A stretch of 64,000 bases of DNA, taken from contig NC_089994.1 of NCBI RefSeq assembly GCF_036417845.1, positions 10,868,001 through 10,932,000 on the forward strand, read 5' to 3'. Made by a program: the position numbers and the translations under genes. Origin of the DNA: Apteryx mantelli. Taxonomy: Eukaryota; Chordata; Aves; Apterygiformes; Apterygidae. A model generated the notes under the pieces. That model did no database searches, was not told the origin of the DNA, and saw nothing but the letters and a program-made list of their open reading frames with translations. Positions 50,401-58,960 of this stretch are shown here, piece by piece (the first letter of the stretch is position 1; the number at the start of each line of letters is the position of its first letter).

Positions 50401-53400
50401 GATTCCAGAATATTACATTTGAACTACCATCAAGGACTTATTTTGCCGTAGAACTTAAGGTGTAAAGCTTTAAACTTTCTTTTACATTAGTACTTAAATT
50501 TATGCAGCATTTCATAAACAAGGTAAACTACATCAGCAATCGACCCTGTATCAATAAAAGCATGCTGAAATACTATCAAGGTAGACTAAAAGCTATCTGA
50601 AAGATATAGGAAAATTGAAGATTAAAGAACTCTGACTTGGAATAATTATTTTTGATCTTTCTTACATTTTAGGATTCTTAAGTTTGTTATTTTTTTCCTA
50701 TTTTGAGATGAGTTTCTAAAAACAGCATGGATTCCAGTGAGGTAACAGAAAGCCAAATTTTGCATATCCAGAAGAGAAAAATGCTTTCTCACAGTTGAAA
50801 AAAACTACTGATTTTTTAAAGCTCAGAAAACAGTAATTTAGAGCATAGAGAAGATAAAATTTCCAAGTCTTTCAACAACACATGGAATCCAGAACTCCTG
50901 TAGTGTGGCACTCACTCTTTCTTGATGTCTCTTCACTCTATATTGTTTGAGCTGTTCTTCTAGCCGCCTTCTTGCTTGAAGTCTTATTTGTTCTTCTTTC
51001 TCCAAAGGAAGCGAAGACTCTGCTGAGCCTGTAAGTGAAAGGTATCTTTACGTCAAACGAAAAACTTCAACACAGACAAATCTGATGCAAAAAGAAAAAG
51101 CCCCTGTCACCATCAGCAACATGCTTCATGCTTAAGCAAGACACGCAAAGAAAAGCCCTTCAGCATGCACCTCTGAACACCCTCTAATATATCCTTGTGT
51201 AAGCATTGATAAAGCCTGGGTATTTCAACTTTTCAGTTTGCAAATGCTGTGGTTCCTCCAAGTATCCAAGACAAAGATTCTACAGCAAGACCAAGACTAT
51301 TGCTATCATCTAATCACACCTGGTCTGCAGGGCTGACAGAAGTGAAATTATAAAACTGAATAAGATCTATGTAGTCTATTTATCCCATACAGGTCAGGGA
51401 AAGACTATTCCCTAGATACATTTTCTGATGCTTTGTTAACTCATGTTAAACCTTTGCAATAGTAAGGCTTTTTAAAAACATTAATATTATTTTTGGAAAC
51501 TCCTGCAGCCTTAGACACCTTACTATAAAGGCTCCCACCCTTTATTATTTAGCTTAAAGTCACCTGGTTCTGCTGTCTGTTTTCCTTTAGTGTCACCTGT
51601 TACTCCTGATAATCAGGAAGATTAGAATAGCTCCAATCCCAGAAAGCACAAATTCCCCTCCAGCATAAGAATAATTTTTAAATGTTAAGGCACGTGCTTT
51701 AGTTGCAGCAGAAGGTGGTTTACTGAAAGAAAATGAATTTAAGTTCAAAGTAAAGGCTTACTGCAAAAATGAAGTTTAGTCCAAGCTTAAATGATCTCAT
51801 AGGGATTCTACAGACAGGCTCAGAGTAAAAAGCTTTATGCAGCAAGAGAAAGCAGGGGCTCTACCGTAAACAGATGCTTACACAATTCAGTTTCTTGCAT
51901 GGGAAGACTTAGTTTGAGAGACTGCAAAGCTTCTTTTCTAAGAACTATGCCCTCAGCACTAGTTCCCTGAGACTTCCTTAGGTTGCCACGGAAAGCAGCC
52001 ACACCTGGGGATGACTCTTGACCCTGGAGACTGCTGGTGGGATCAAAAGATAAAGAAGAGTCGGGGAAGAGCGACTCTGGCCCATTCTGGCAGGCTTCAC
52101 CTTTGCTGTTTATCTCCAGACTTCCCTCTTCATTTGGCACTTTGTTGACATTAATACTGGTAGCTGGAAAAGAAAGTTACACTGAGCTATGCTGTAAGAA
52201 ACCCCATTTAGCCTTGCCCCTCCACCCAAATGCTAACACAATTGCCCTTGGACTGTAAGGATATACAAACTGCTAATGATGGCCAGGAGCAAAGGGAATT
52301 TTATAAGAGACTTTTATACCTTCACTTAGAAAGAACAGAACACATAGCTCTACTGTGCTTTACTGCAGTGCCTTCACACAGGGTCTCAAACAGCCTCATA
52401 AAGTAGCTTCAAAACCTCACACGGGTTTCTAAACCTTCTTAGATTTAGCAGCATTAAACACCGAATCTAAGTAACGTAATCCCAGTGTCACATGGAGTAG
52501 CAGCCTGCTGCAAAGAAGACTCGGCGACTGCGGGAGCGGGGAGAACGATTTGGCTCTGGTACGTTCCTGGAGACCGGAGAACACGTCGCCGCCCCCGCTT
52601 CCAGCGTGGGCCCCACAGGGCTTCCAGATACTACACAGAATTTTACACTTTTCCAAGAGTACATTGTCAATTAAAAGTACAGTAGAATACCTCGCAGGAA
52701 TCAAAAGAATAAATCAAAAAATAAAAAGATGATTCAAGAACCAAAGAAAAAGGTCTGCACAAAGTAGAGGTGGAATAAACAGGAACTAAGAAACATTTAA
52801 TTAGTGAAAAGATCCTCTCAAAACTGTTTTAATATTCATACACAGAAATCTTCTATTGCTAGGCAGCTGAATACAGTGATTAAAAAAAACAATTATTGAT
52901 TTAGACATCAATCTATTAACATATTGCTATTAAACTGTTTTTCCATAAAATGAATCATTACAAACTTCTGACAACAAAACACGGAAAAATGAAGTTTATG
53001 TGGTGAAAGTGCATTAAAGTACATCTCTGAAGTTAAATAAGCCCTATAAAAAAATCACAGGTAGGAAAGCAGGGCTTTCTGCATTTTTTTTTAATTTAAC
53101 AAAGCAAAAGATTTCCTTTAGCGCTGTCAAATTACACTTCAGAATAATTTAAAGAGGAAAAGATATGTAAATTAAATTAATTGACTAAGAAGAGATTAAA
53201 TGAAATTTGGATAAATTAAATGAAGCACGCCAGGTGGAATATACAATAAAACAATTTTTAATGTTTCATAACTACTGTCAAGCAAAAGATAATATTTCAC
53301 TGTTACAGAAAAAAAATCTCCTTTTTTTCTTTTCCTTAAAGAGCACTTTATTGAATTTAACTGTTTAAATAGTGCAAATATCCATGCGTACTCTTAGCAA

Positions 53401-56079
53401 TTCAGAACTAAGTTATTGGAAATATCCTGGGTTATCTTGAGCCTACTCTACAGAAAAACAGTTTACAGTTATAGTTATGCAGTGAAAATATAGGTTTATA
53501 CGCTTATATATAGTTTTATATGGACAAAACAGCTTACACAGGATCTCCAGACGCAAAAAGCTAAAGCAGCAAGCACACTGATCTCTCAATATAACTGCAT
53601 CTATTTTGGGGCTTACACCAGTATAGAAAAAAAGAAGAAAAAAAATCACAACTTCTATAAACACATTTCATAGAACGAAGTCAGTCTGCCACCCTGCTAC
53701 AACATGTTAGAAATTCCACATGTAGCTCTTTCTAACATTCAGCAGTGACTACCACTTCACACATTTTCAATGAACACCAATATTTTAATAATCACGGTGG
53801 TCAGCACCATGCCCGTGTGCTACTTAAGTGTATATTGACCACTGAATATACGTAACAACGCATTTTCACTTTGAAATACCTCAGATCTCTGAACTAGTAA
53901 TGCGGAACTTCATCAGATAAGGTCATAACCACACAGTGCTTAATAGGCCCATCCTGCCCTTTCTCCCACCTTCAGCCTTTGGGTCCCACCTCTGCCCTGC
54001 ATCCTCCCTTGACCAGCACAGGTGTTTGTACAGTGAACCAGCAAACAGGAATCTGAATGACGAAACTGAATATGGGCAAAAAAAAAATAAAAATCAGAAT
54101 TTTTCAGTTTTAGGTTGCCATAACCTATCAATTCTCTAAGTTTTGAGTTAAACACTTCTGAATATCTTATTTGTCACACTGAGAACATTTCCAGGCCTTT
54201 TTAACCTGGATCAGTCAGTTCTCTGATTCAGTTCACCATGTGATCACAAAAACACTTGTGCAGGCCGGAGGGAAGGGACAGGTACAACAAGGACGCAGAG
54301 GAGGAAAGAGAAGGCGACCGTTTCTTCTAGTAACTAACCAATGCAAGTCAGTGTTGAAGGCACCATAAAACTGCAGCTTAAACTGCCAAAAGTAAATTCA
54401 AGAGGCGAGTGTTATGAATAGCCACAGGATGCCAGAAATAACAAGATACTTCACGTATTCAGAAATACTGTTTCTGCCCGTCTTTCTGAAATGACAGACA
54501 TTACTAAACTATACTTATATTTTACTTAAGTTTTTAATCTTCACAACTGCGAGTGGTATATGTATATAAAGGATTCTGGAGCGAAATTCTGGAGGAATGC
54601 TTTCCTGACAACTTCTCAAGGCCACGAGGCATTTGGGATCTAAACGCTGCCTTGAACTAAAGTGGTTTAACTGCAGCAGTGTCAATAAAGCTGCAGTCTT
54701 TTTAGAACAGTGGGGGAGGAGAAGCAATTAGATTGGAAATAATAGAAAGACATATTACCTATTTGTAAGCCACAATTCATTTGTTTGGAAGATGGCCAAC
54801 ACGGGAGAAGTCAGGAAACAGTGTGATCTCCAACTACACAGAAGATGAATGAATCATCATGCAACTACACTTTGCCAGTCTGATAAAGGGCACCATGACA
54901 AATGCAAATAAAGCCTCAGGACTCCACTTACTTGCCCGTGACAAGATGACAAATCTGTGGTATGCCGGGAATGTGCAAGACCAACAACTTTATCACATGA
55001 TCACCTCCCAGTCAACAAAAAAGTTGCTTTTACATCAGGAACCTGTATGATTTTGTGTATCTACACAGCTGCTACATTTACACCACTCCACTCACCTATC
55101 AACAGATCCTTATAGACCTGTAGTTCAAACATGGAAATTTCAATTCAATAAAAGGAAAAAGTTTTTACAATGAGAGCAGAACAGGTTTCACAGTGAGGCT
55201 ATCGAACCTGCCTCTCTGGAGATTTTGAAAACTTGGGAGGATAAATCCCTGAGCAACCTGATCTAACTCTTGAAGCTAGGTCTGCTCTGAGCATGAGATC
55301 AGACTAGATGATCTATAGAGGTCCCTTCTGACCTAATTTTTTCTATGATATTGCAATCTACTCAGATCAACACATTCTTAAGTTTAAAAAAAAAAAGAAG
55401 TAGCTGTTTCCTGTAATTATAGAACTTGTCTATATATATAAATTATTTTGAAATAAATTGTGCAGTACAAGCCAGCATCTCTCTTCCATAAATGGAAGTT
55501 GAGACTTCTGGGGTACACTTTAATGTTTACCTAATGGACTTATTTGGAAAATTCCTTATTCCAGAATAAAAAATTCCATTCATTGACTTACTCTGCAACA
55601 ATCATTTCCAAACTCTTAGTTCTAAAAATTTTCAGGTACATACCCTTGAAGACACTTTCAGAAAACAGAGTAATAGGCTGAACAGCACATATATAACTGA
55701 CAGCTGATAGTATTTAAGTTAATAGTTTGGTTTGGTTTTGAAAGAATAAGTTTTAAAATGAAAAATAGTTTCCAATACACAGTGACATAGCTTTCACCAG
55801 ACTTTCTGAAAAATCTATGAGGTACAAGAAACTCCTGACTGCAAAGAAAAAGTAAAAATTCAACATCACCCAAATGACAAGATGGGTCATTGCAGAGAAA
55901 CCTTGATAAGACTAGGAAATGATTCAGTGCATATGAAACAACTTACTGTTAATTTCATCTCTTGCAACTGGCAGATCTGACTCAGCTTTATGATCCAGAA
56001 GTTCTTCGGACTTGCTAGGGGCCCCACTGCTGCTGCTGTTCTCCAACAGAACATCCTGCTGGACAGGTGAGGAGTCCAT
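32202..56079 (-). CDS. GOLGA3: GOLGA3, golgin subfamily A member 3 (golgin-160), 23 coding exons
   Basis: Twenty-three coding exons sum to 4557 bases, giving 1518 residues; human has 1498. All phases close, and sequence blocks match human golgin-160 from the N-terminal head to the last exon. Residues 1 to about 405 are a Ser-rich, non-coiled head that in mammals carries Golgi targeting and caspase sites. Residues about 411-1450 are near-continuous heptad coiled coil rich in Leu, Glu, Gln and Lys. The protein is a peripheral cytoplasmic-face Golgi golgin, studied in surface delivery of selected membrane proteins and in apoptosis. The start ATG has A at -3 and G at +4. The gene is transcribed toward ANKLE2 from a CpG island at 57820-58960 through at least one 5' non-coding exon. 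Only one of the three mammalian caspase sites (SEID, Asp316) remains. A CR1 fragment lies in intron 13. Confidence 0.97.
33353..33516 (-). CDS. GOLGA3: GOLGA3 coding exon 22 (residues 1396-1450)
   Basis: Acceptor TTTAAACAG|AGGAAG, donor CAATTAAA|GTATGA. It encodes PVKIPDCPVPAALLEELLKP and KEPLKNLNSCLQQLK, the conserved C-terminal block. Confidence 0.95.
34467..34631 (-). CDS. GOLGA3: GOLGA3 coding exon 21 (residues 1341-1395)
   Basis: Acceptor TGCCCTTTAG|AATATC, donor AAGAAG|GTATTT. It encodes VTQKDKFMLQAKVSELKNSM and QQNQQLKLDLKHG. Confidence 0.95.
35026..35148 (-). CDS. GOLGA3: GOLGA3 coding exon 20 (residues 1300-1340)
   Basis: Acceptor TTTCGGTAG|GTGGAA, donor CTACAG|GTATTT. It encodes LKWEVEQKEREIETLKQQLD. 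Confidence 0.94.
35320..35452 (-). CDS. GOLGA3: GOLGA3 coding exon 19 (residues 1255-1299)
   Basis: Acceptor GCTGTGTAG|GGTAGA, donor CAAGAG|GTAAAA. It encodes HSQEVSQFQQELAEARSQLQ. Confidence 0.93.
35688..35751. repeat. three tandem copies of a 21-22 bp unit
   Basis: ATGCATCA(A/T)TAAGTACTTC repeats at 35688, 35710 and 35731 in the intron between GOLGA3 exons 18 and 19, followed by an AAATAA-rich run. The copies are nearly identical, so the expansion looks recent. Confidence 0.9.
36374..36513 (-). CDS. GOLGA3: GOLGA3 coding exon 18 (residues 1209-1255)
   Basis: Acceptor TTCCGTGTAG|GTAGCA, donor ACTGCA|GTAAGT. It encodes VAAAKADAAHNRRHYRAAVL. Confidence 0.94.
37010..37126 (-). CDS. GOLGA3: GOLGA3 coding exon 17 (residues 1170-1208)
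   Basis: Acceptor AATGATGCAG|GTTCAG, donor GAACAG|GTAATG. It encodes VQAVLKRKEEEDQQMKQLIQ. The pyrimidine tract is poor, but homology fixes the junction. Confidence 0.94.
37732..37929 (-). CDS. GOLGA3: GOLGA3 coding exon 16 (residues 1104-1169)
   Basis: Acceptor TTGGTATAG|CTTCAG, donor TTACAG|GTATTC. It encodes LQESRGFRRKIKRLEEINKK and KREADLVQLNLQ. Confidence 0.95.
38513..38656 (-). CDS. GOLGA3: GOLGA3 coding exon 15 (residues 1056-1103)
   Basis: Acceptor TGTCTTTAG|GAAAAG, donor GATGAG|GTGATT. It encodes KELQEVISLTSQELEEYREK, as in human. Confidence 0.95.
39207..39423 (-). CDS. GOLGA3: GOLGA3 coding exon 14 (residues 983-1055)
   Basis: Acceptor CACTCCAG|GGCCAT; the donor CACAA|GTACGC is weak. 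It encodes KRLGSDLTSAQKEMKAKHKA and YENAVGILSRRLQES, conserved. Confidence 0.94.
39545..39735 (-). mobile_element. CR1-type LINE fragment, reverse-transcriptase core
   Basis: The - strand translation from about 39720 to 39550 gives the CR1 reverse-transcriptase signature DFSKALDTVSCGIL followed by LMKYGVDKWTV, close to the family consensus DFSKAFDTV. It is a short internal fragment with no 5' end or 3' tail, so it is dead. It lies in the GOLGA3 intron between exons 13 and 14, in the same orientation as the gene. Confidence 0.85.
40245..40339 (-). CDS. GOLGA3: GOLGA3 coding exon 13 (residues 952-983)
   Basis: The acceptor is placed at CCATTAAG|TCCTTGCAG because human has SLQ here. The second AG (CTTGCAG|TTTGAT) is 9 bases on and in frame. 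Donor CAAGAA|GTAAGT. It encodes FDKEQMTSLAEANQALK. Confidence 0.9.
40926..41189 (-). CDS. GOLGA3: GOLGA3 coding exon 12 (residues 864-951)
   Basis: Acceptor GTCCTAG|GTAATG. The donor is placed at CTACAG|GTCTGG by homology. A second donor, GGAAG|GTGTTA, lies 9 bases further on in the same frame. It encodes SKDQLISELKATKKRLDSEM. Confidence 0.92.
42133..42210 (-). CDS. GOLGA3: GOLGA3 coding exon 11 (residues 838-863)
   Basis: A 78-base exon. Acceptor CTCTGGCAG|GTAGAA, donor CAGAAG|GTAAGC. It encodes KKQVQKVKEQFLQQK, as in human. Confidence 0.95.
43348..43716 (-). CDS. GOLGA3: GOLGA3 coding exon 10 (residues 715-837)
   Basis: Acceptor TTTTTTCAG|GTCAAG, donor AGCCAG|GTAATG. It encodes coiled coil beginning VKLTLHQRDLQLESLQQEHL. 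Confidence 0.96.
44094..44114. repeat. (CA)n microsatellite
   Basis: About ten CA units after a TATATA run, in a GOLGA3 intron. Confidence 0.9.
44580..44741 (-). CDS. GOLGA3: GOLGA3 coding exon 9 (residues 661-714)
   Basis: Acceptor CTGTGCAG|GCTGAC, donor GATCAG|GTAGAC. It encodes ADMLDQEAAFMQIQEAKTMV, identical to human over this block. Confidence 0.96.
46063..46200 (-). CDS. GOLGA3: GOLGA3 coding exon 8 (residues 615-660)
   Basis: Acceptor TTCCTGCAG|GCTGGG, donor ATTGAG|GTAAGG. It encodes GQMTQAGMLEHLKLENVALS, as in human. Confidence 0.95.
46526..46728 (-). CDS. GOLGA3: GOLGA3 coding exon 7 (residues 547-614)
   Basis: Acceptor TTTTCTAG|TTCATG, donor ATACAG|GTATTA. It encodes VQLERTTLTNKLKASETEI and VRQWYQQQLVLAQEARVRLQ, conserved coiled coil. 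Confidence 0.96.
47339..47645 (-). CDS. GOLGA3: GOLGA3 coding exon 6 (residues 445-547)
   Basis: Acceptor CGTTCAG|GCTCTC, donor GCACAG|GTGGGC. The coiled coil includes TLKQSCWDLERAMADLQN and KNASLASSNNDLQLAEEQY, almost unchanged from human. Confidence 0.96.
48216..48327 (-). CDS. GOLGA3: GOLGA3 coding exon 5 (residues 407-444)
   Basis: Acceptor TCTCCAG|TGTGTC, donor AATCAG|GTAGAA. It encodes EMLQVLKEKMRLEGQLEALS, the start of the long coiled coil. Confidence 0.95.
49683..50374 (-). CDS. GOLGA3: GOLGA3 coding exon 4 (residues 177-407)
   Basis: The largest exon (692 bases). Acceptor CTTTTAG|TCTAGT, donor CTAGCAG|GTAAGA. It encodes the conserved DPELMLNPE, KEYSFLRTSVPRGPK and KIRSLADYRTEDS blocks, the SEID caspase motif (Asp316), and QEVNGEVRSRRDS just before the coiled coil. 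Confidence 0.96.
50916..51028 (-). CDS. GOLGA3: GOLGA3 coding exon 3 (residues 139-176)
   Basis: Acceptor CACTTACAG|GCTCAG, donor GAAAGA|GTGAGT. It encodes EEQIRLQARRRLEEQLKQYR, a basic helix conserved with human. The residue at the human Asp139 caspase site is Glu142 (CSAE). Confidence 0.94.
51882..52163 (-). CDS. GOLGA3: GOLGA3 coding exon 2 (residues 45-139)
   Basis: Acceptor TTTTCCAG|CTACCA, donor GAATTGT|GTAAGC. It encodes NLRKSQGTSAEG and LSLPMQETELC, nearly identical to human. The mammalian caspase-2 site equivalent to Asp59 is absent. Confidence 0.95.
52500..52625. other. isolated CpG-rich patch in GOLGA3 intron
   Basis: About 125 bases with several CpGs and high GC, set in otherwise AT-rich intron. 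On the gene strand it is open in one frame and preceded by an acceptor-like TTCTGTGTAG. It could be an alternative exon or an old promoter remnant. Nothing in it is recognised. Confidence 0.3.
55170..55352 (+). mobile_element. CR1 LINE 3' end fragment
   Basis: It contains the conserved CR1 3' UTR run: CCTCTCTGGAGATTTTGAAA, then AGACTAGATGATCTATAGAG and GTCCCTTCTGACC, ending near a decayed TTCTATGAT tail. The orientation is opposite to GOLGA3. The fragment is 5'-truncated, as usual for CR1. Confidence 0.9.
55947..56079 (-). CDS. GOLGA3: GOLGA3 coding exon 1 (residues 1-45)
   Basis: The ATG at 56079 is in a strong context. The exon encodes a Ser/Glu-rich N-terminus starting MDSSPVQQDVLLENSSSS. 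Donor ATTAACA|GTAAGT, phase 1. The N-terminus is only loosely similar to human. Confidence 0.92.
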
Positions 56080-56307
56080 CGTAAAAATAAGCCGGATCCC
56101 AGGAAAGTTATTTCTTCTAAATAATTTGCCTCCAAGTGAACTACCAAGTCCTGTTTCTCTCCATTAGCACCAACAGCATCAAGATGTTAGACAGGAGCAC
56201 AGGTTTGAGCTTTGCAGTTGTTGGCTTGCAGCAGGCAGCTGAATAATTCCAGGAGGTCATGAAAATAGCTCGCAGCCAGATATGCAATCACCAGGGAGCT
56301 GTGTTCT
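56080..56307 (-). other. GOLGA3: GOLGA3 5' UTR part of the first coding exon
   Basis: A good acceptor (CATTTGTTTCTAG|AGAACA) at 56307/56308 suggests this exon has a 228-base leader before the ATG. It contains a 39-codon upstream ORF. The extent is inferred. Confidence 0.55.
56141..56260 (-). promoter_or_regulatory. GOLGA3: upstream ORF (39 codons) in GOLGA3 leader
   Basis: The ATG at 56260 opens a frame that stops at TAG (56141-56143), 61 bases before the GOLGA3 start and in a different frame. It has two more in-frame ATGs near its end. If this leader is used, it could lower or regulate golgin-160 translation. Confidence 0.45.
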
Positions 56308-57819
56308 CTAGAAACAAATGTCGTTATTTCACAAACATTTCTCACAGCTTTGAAAGTATCAGTTAAAAAACAAGTAGCAGTTACAGATAACCCACCAGTC
56401 CATCAACTTCAACACTCAGAATCAGAACATGGTGTAACGGAGGCAATAAAACACAACCAAGTATCCGGCTTTTGCAAATAGGAGGTGATCTATTTAACAT
56501 TTTTATTATTACTTTTTTTTAGTAACATTGACACACCAGTGTAATGATGCCACAAGGTAATATTCAGCAAGACAAGTGATTTAACATCACTGTCCTTTTT
56601 AATGGAAATATGTCTCTTTGGCCTCAGCTTTAGTAAACTAGAAAGCATCCTGCTCTGCAAATTACAGTCTGGACTTTCATACTATATTTTTCATTTCAAG
56701 GACTTATTGTCATAGAAGTTTCAATGACTTCAGCTATAACGTAGTAGGGAATTCAGACTTTATTATTTAAGTGACATCATTACTGTTTACTTGTCTCCAG
56801 AGCAAACAATATATATCACTTTACAGAGCCTGAACTACTAATTACAGCATGCGTTGGCAGCCGAATGTGACCCAGCTGCAACTCAACACTGGCCTTGTTG
56901 CATGGTGTGTCAAGGGGAGGATCTCCAAAGGCAGTTTATAGAATTCGCAAATGATTCTCCAGGCATCCAGAACTTAGATTTAGGGATAGATCCGGTCAGC
57001 TGATACGATCGGACATGAAGCTATTATAGTCACTTCAGTTTCATTCAAATAGTTACCAACAACTGGTTAGTATAAATTGAACTTAGAAGACTATAAGATG
57101 TTATGGATACCAATTTACTAAAGAAACATCAAAAATCCCCAGTTAAAAAACAAACAAAACCACCCACACTCCAGTGGGAACTTCCAGTCAGCAGTATTTT
57201 AGTTGTGTTTTTACATGCCGCATTGACCGGCATGTAGGTGAGCAATGAAGGACTCAACACAAGAAGCTAAAACCTGGTGCAGAATCTAAAATAGGTATCT
57301 CCACTACACAGAAAGACAAATATATCTTCACGGTAATCTGTTATTGATTTTAAAACCTTTCCTATGTAATCAAACATATACTAAAGCTTCTAGAAGAAGA
57401 GCCATCATATCATGTAGGTGCTACACCAGAACAAGTCACAAAGAGGAACCCCGGACAAAAGGCAAGCATAATTCAGAGACTGCCTACATCCTGGCAAAAT
57501 CCAACTAATATTAGATGTTTTGTTCACGATTCCCAGCTGGGAGCAGTATCTGCTTCCTTGTTACAACAATACTCCTTTTAGGAGTGATTTTAAAACACCT
57601 TTTTTTATAATTAGGTATGTGAAAAACGGCTTTCTCCCGCATAAACCATCCTCAAACATTAAAAGGTTTGTGTATTTTGGCTTCAAAGTCCCGCTGGAGA
57701 GCTCTTTTTTAAGACACGTATACACCTAGATAAATATATACCCGCCACGGGAACCCCACGGGAACCTCGTACCGAACGGAGCAGTAGGAAAACAGGATTT
57801 TGTTTAAAACACTAGTAAG
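56308..57819 (-). other. GOLGA3: GOLGA3 5' intron (inferred)
   Basis: AT-rich sequence between the inferred leader exon and the CpG island. I see no gene or repeat family in it. Confidence 0.5.
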
Positions 57820-58960
57820 GGGGGGGGGAAGCAGAGCCCGGCCCCGGCGCGCAGCCCCGGCCCCCGCGCAGGCTCCGGGCCGGGGCAGCACCGCGCCGGG
57901 CGCAGGCCCAGCGCCGCCGCCGAGCCGAGCCGGGCCGGGCGGCCGCCCCGCGCCGCAGGCCGCAGCCCCCGCGCCGGCTCCCCCGCGCCTCGGCGCCCCC
58001 CGCCGCCGCCGCCGTGCCGCCGCCCAGACCTGGAGCCGCCGCCGCCGCCCGGCGCCCCGCTCCTGCCCGAGACGTGGCGCTGCCTCCGCGGGAAGGGAAG
58101 GGGAGGGCACGGGAGGGGAGGGCAGGGCGCGGCGGTGCAACGCGCTTCTCCCTCCCCCGCCGGCCCTGGCGCCGCCCCCCCGGCCCCGGCCCCGCGCCGC
58201 CCCGCAGCGTCCCGTCCCGTCCCGCTCAGCTCCGTCCCGCTCCCCTCGCCTCGCCTCACGCCCGCGCCCCTCGGCGGGGCTGCGCGGCGGCCGGGCGGAG
58301 CCCAGCAGGAGGCCGCCGCCGGGCCTGCTGCGGAGGCGGCGGCTTTTCCAGACGGACCCTTCCGGCAGCGGGGGGAGCGGCCTTCCCCGCCGCCGCCGCC
58401 CCCTGCGCGCCGCCCGGCCCGGCCCGGCCCAGCCCGGCCTGGCCCTGAGGGGCGGCAGCGGGCCCGAGCCCGAGGGGAGCTCGCGGCCGGCCGGCACCGC
58501 GGGGCACCGGGCACCGGCAGCTCCTCAAGGCACCGCCGTGCAGCCCGCGCCCCAGACCCGGCCCTCCGCGGCCGCGACTCTCTCCCCGCTGCAAAACCTG
58601 CTCTGCGGGCGCGGGGGAACCCGCCCGCCTGGGGGAGGTTTGAATTTGGGGCAGGTGACAGCTTTGACCCCTGCCGAGAGCGGCGTTAACCCGGGGTTCA
58701 TTTGGGCGGTTGCTAGGGCGCTTCTGAACTTGTTCCTCCCAACGAGCCCGTCGCTGTTCAGTAGGTTTCACCCTGGGGGTGAAAATCGCCCCGAGACGTA
58801 CCGAGCCCCCGCTGCGGCCTCCACGCACCGGCCTGGCCAAATCCGGCTGGCAGCCAGCACGGAGAGGTCGGACGGCCCTGGCCTGCGTCTGGGACGCGGC
58901 TCCCCTTAGGACGGAACTGGGGGCATCAGATTCTCCTTGGAGACAATCACGCTGGGAAAC
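57820..58960 (-). promoter_or_regulatory. GOLGA3: GOLGA3 CpG-island promoter
   Basis: A dense CpG block upstream of GOLGA3, beginning at a G10 run (57818-57828) and fading near 58960. It holds (GGCCC)n, (CGTCC)n and GA-rich tracts and a half X-box (GTTGCTAGGG near 58709). The non-coding first exon must lie here, but I cannot fix its donor. Long ORFs on both strands here are composition artefacts. Confidence 0.75.

Larger units (their letters stand above)
52164..55946 (-). other. GOLGA3: GOLGA3 intron between coding exons 1 and 2
   Basis: 3.8 kb, mostly AT-rich. It contains a CR1 3' end (55170-55352) and an isolated CpG-rich patch (52500-52625). No other gene was recognised. Confidence 0.8.

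Noticed and set aside
57709-58909. Long Ala/Gly/Pro/Arg-rich ORFs on both strands of the GOLGA3 CpG island
   Set aside because: Composition artefacts: several frames are open at once and none matches a protein family.
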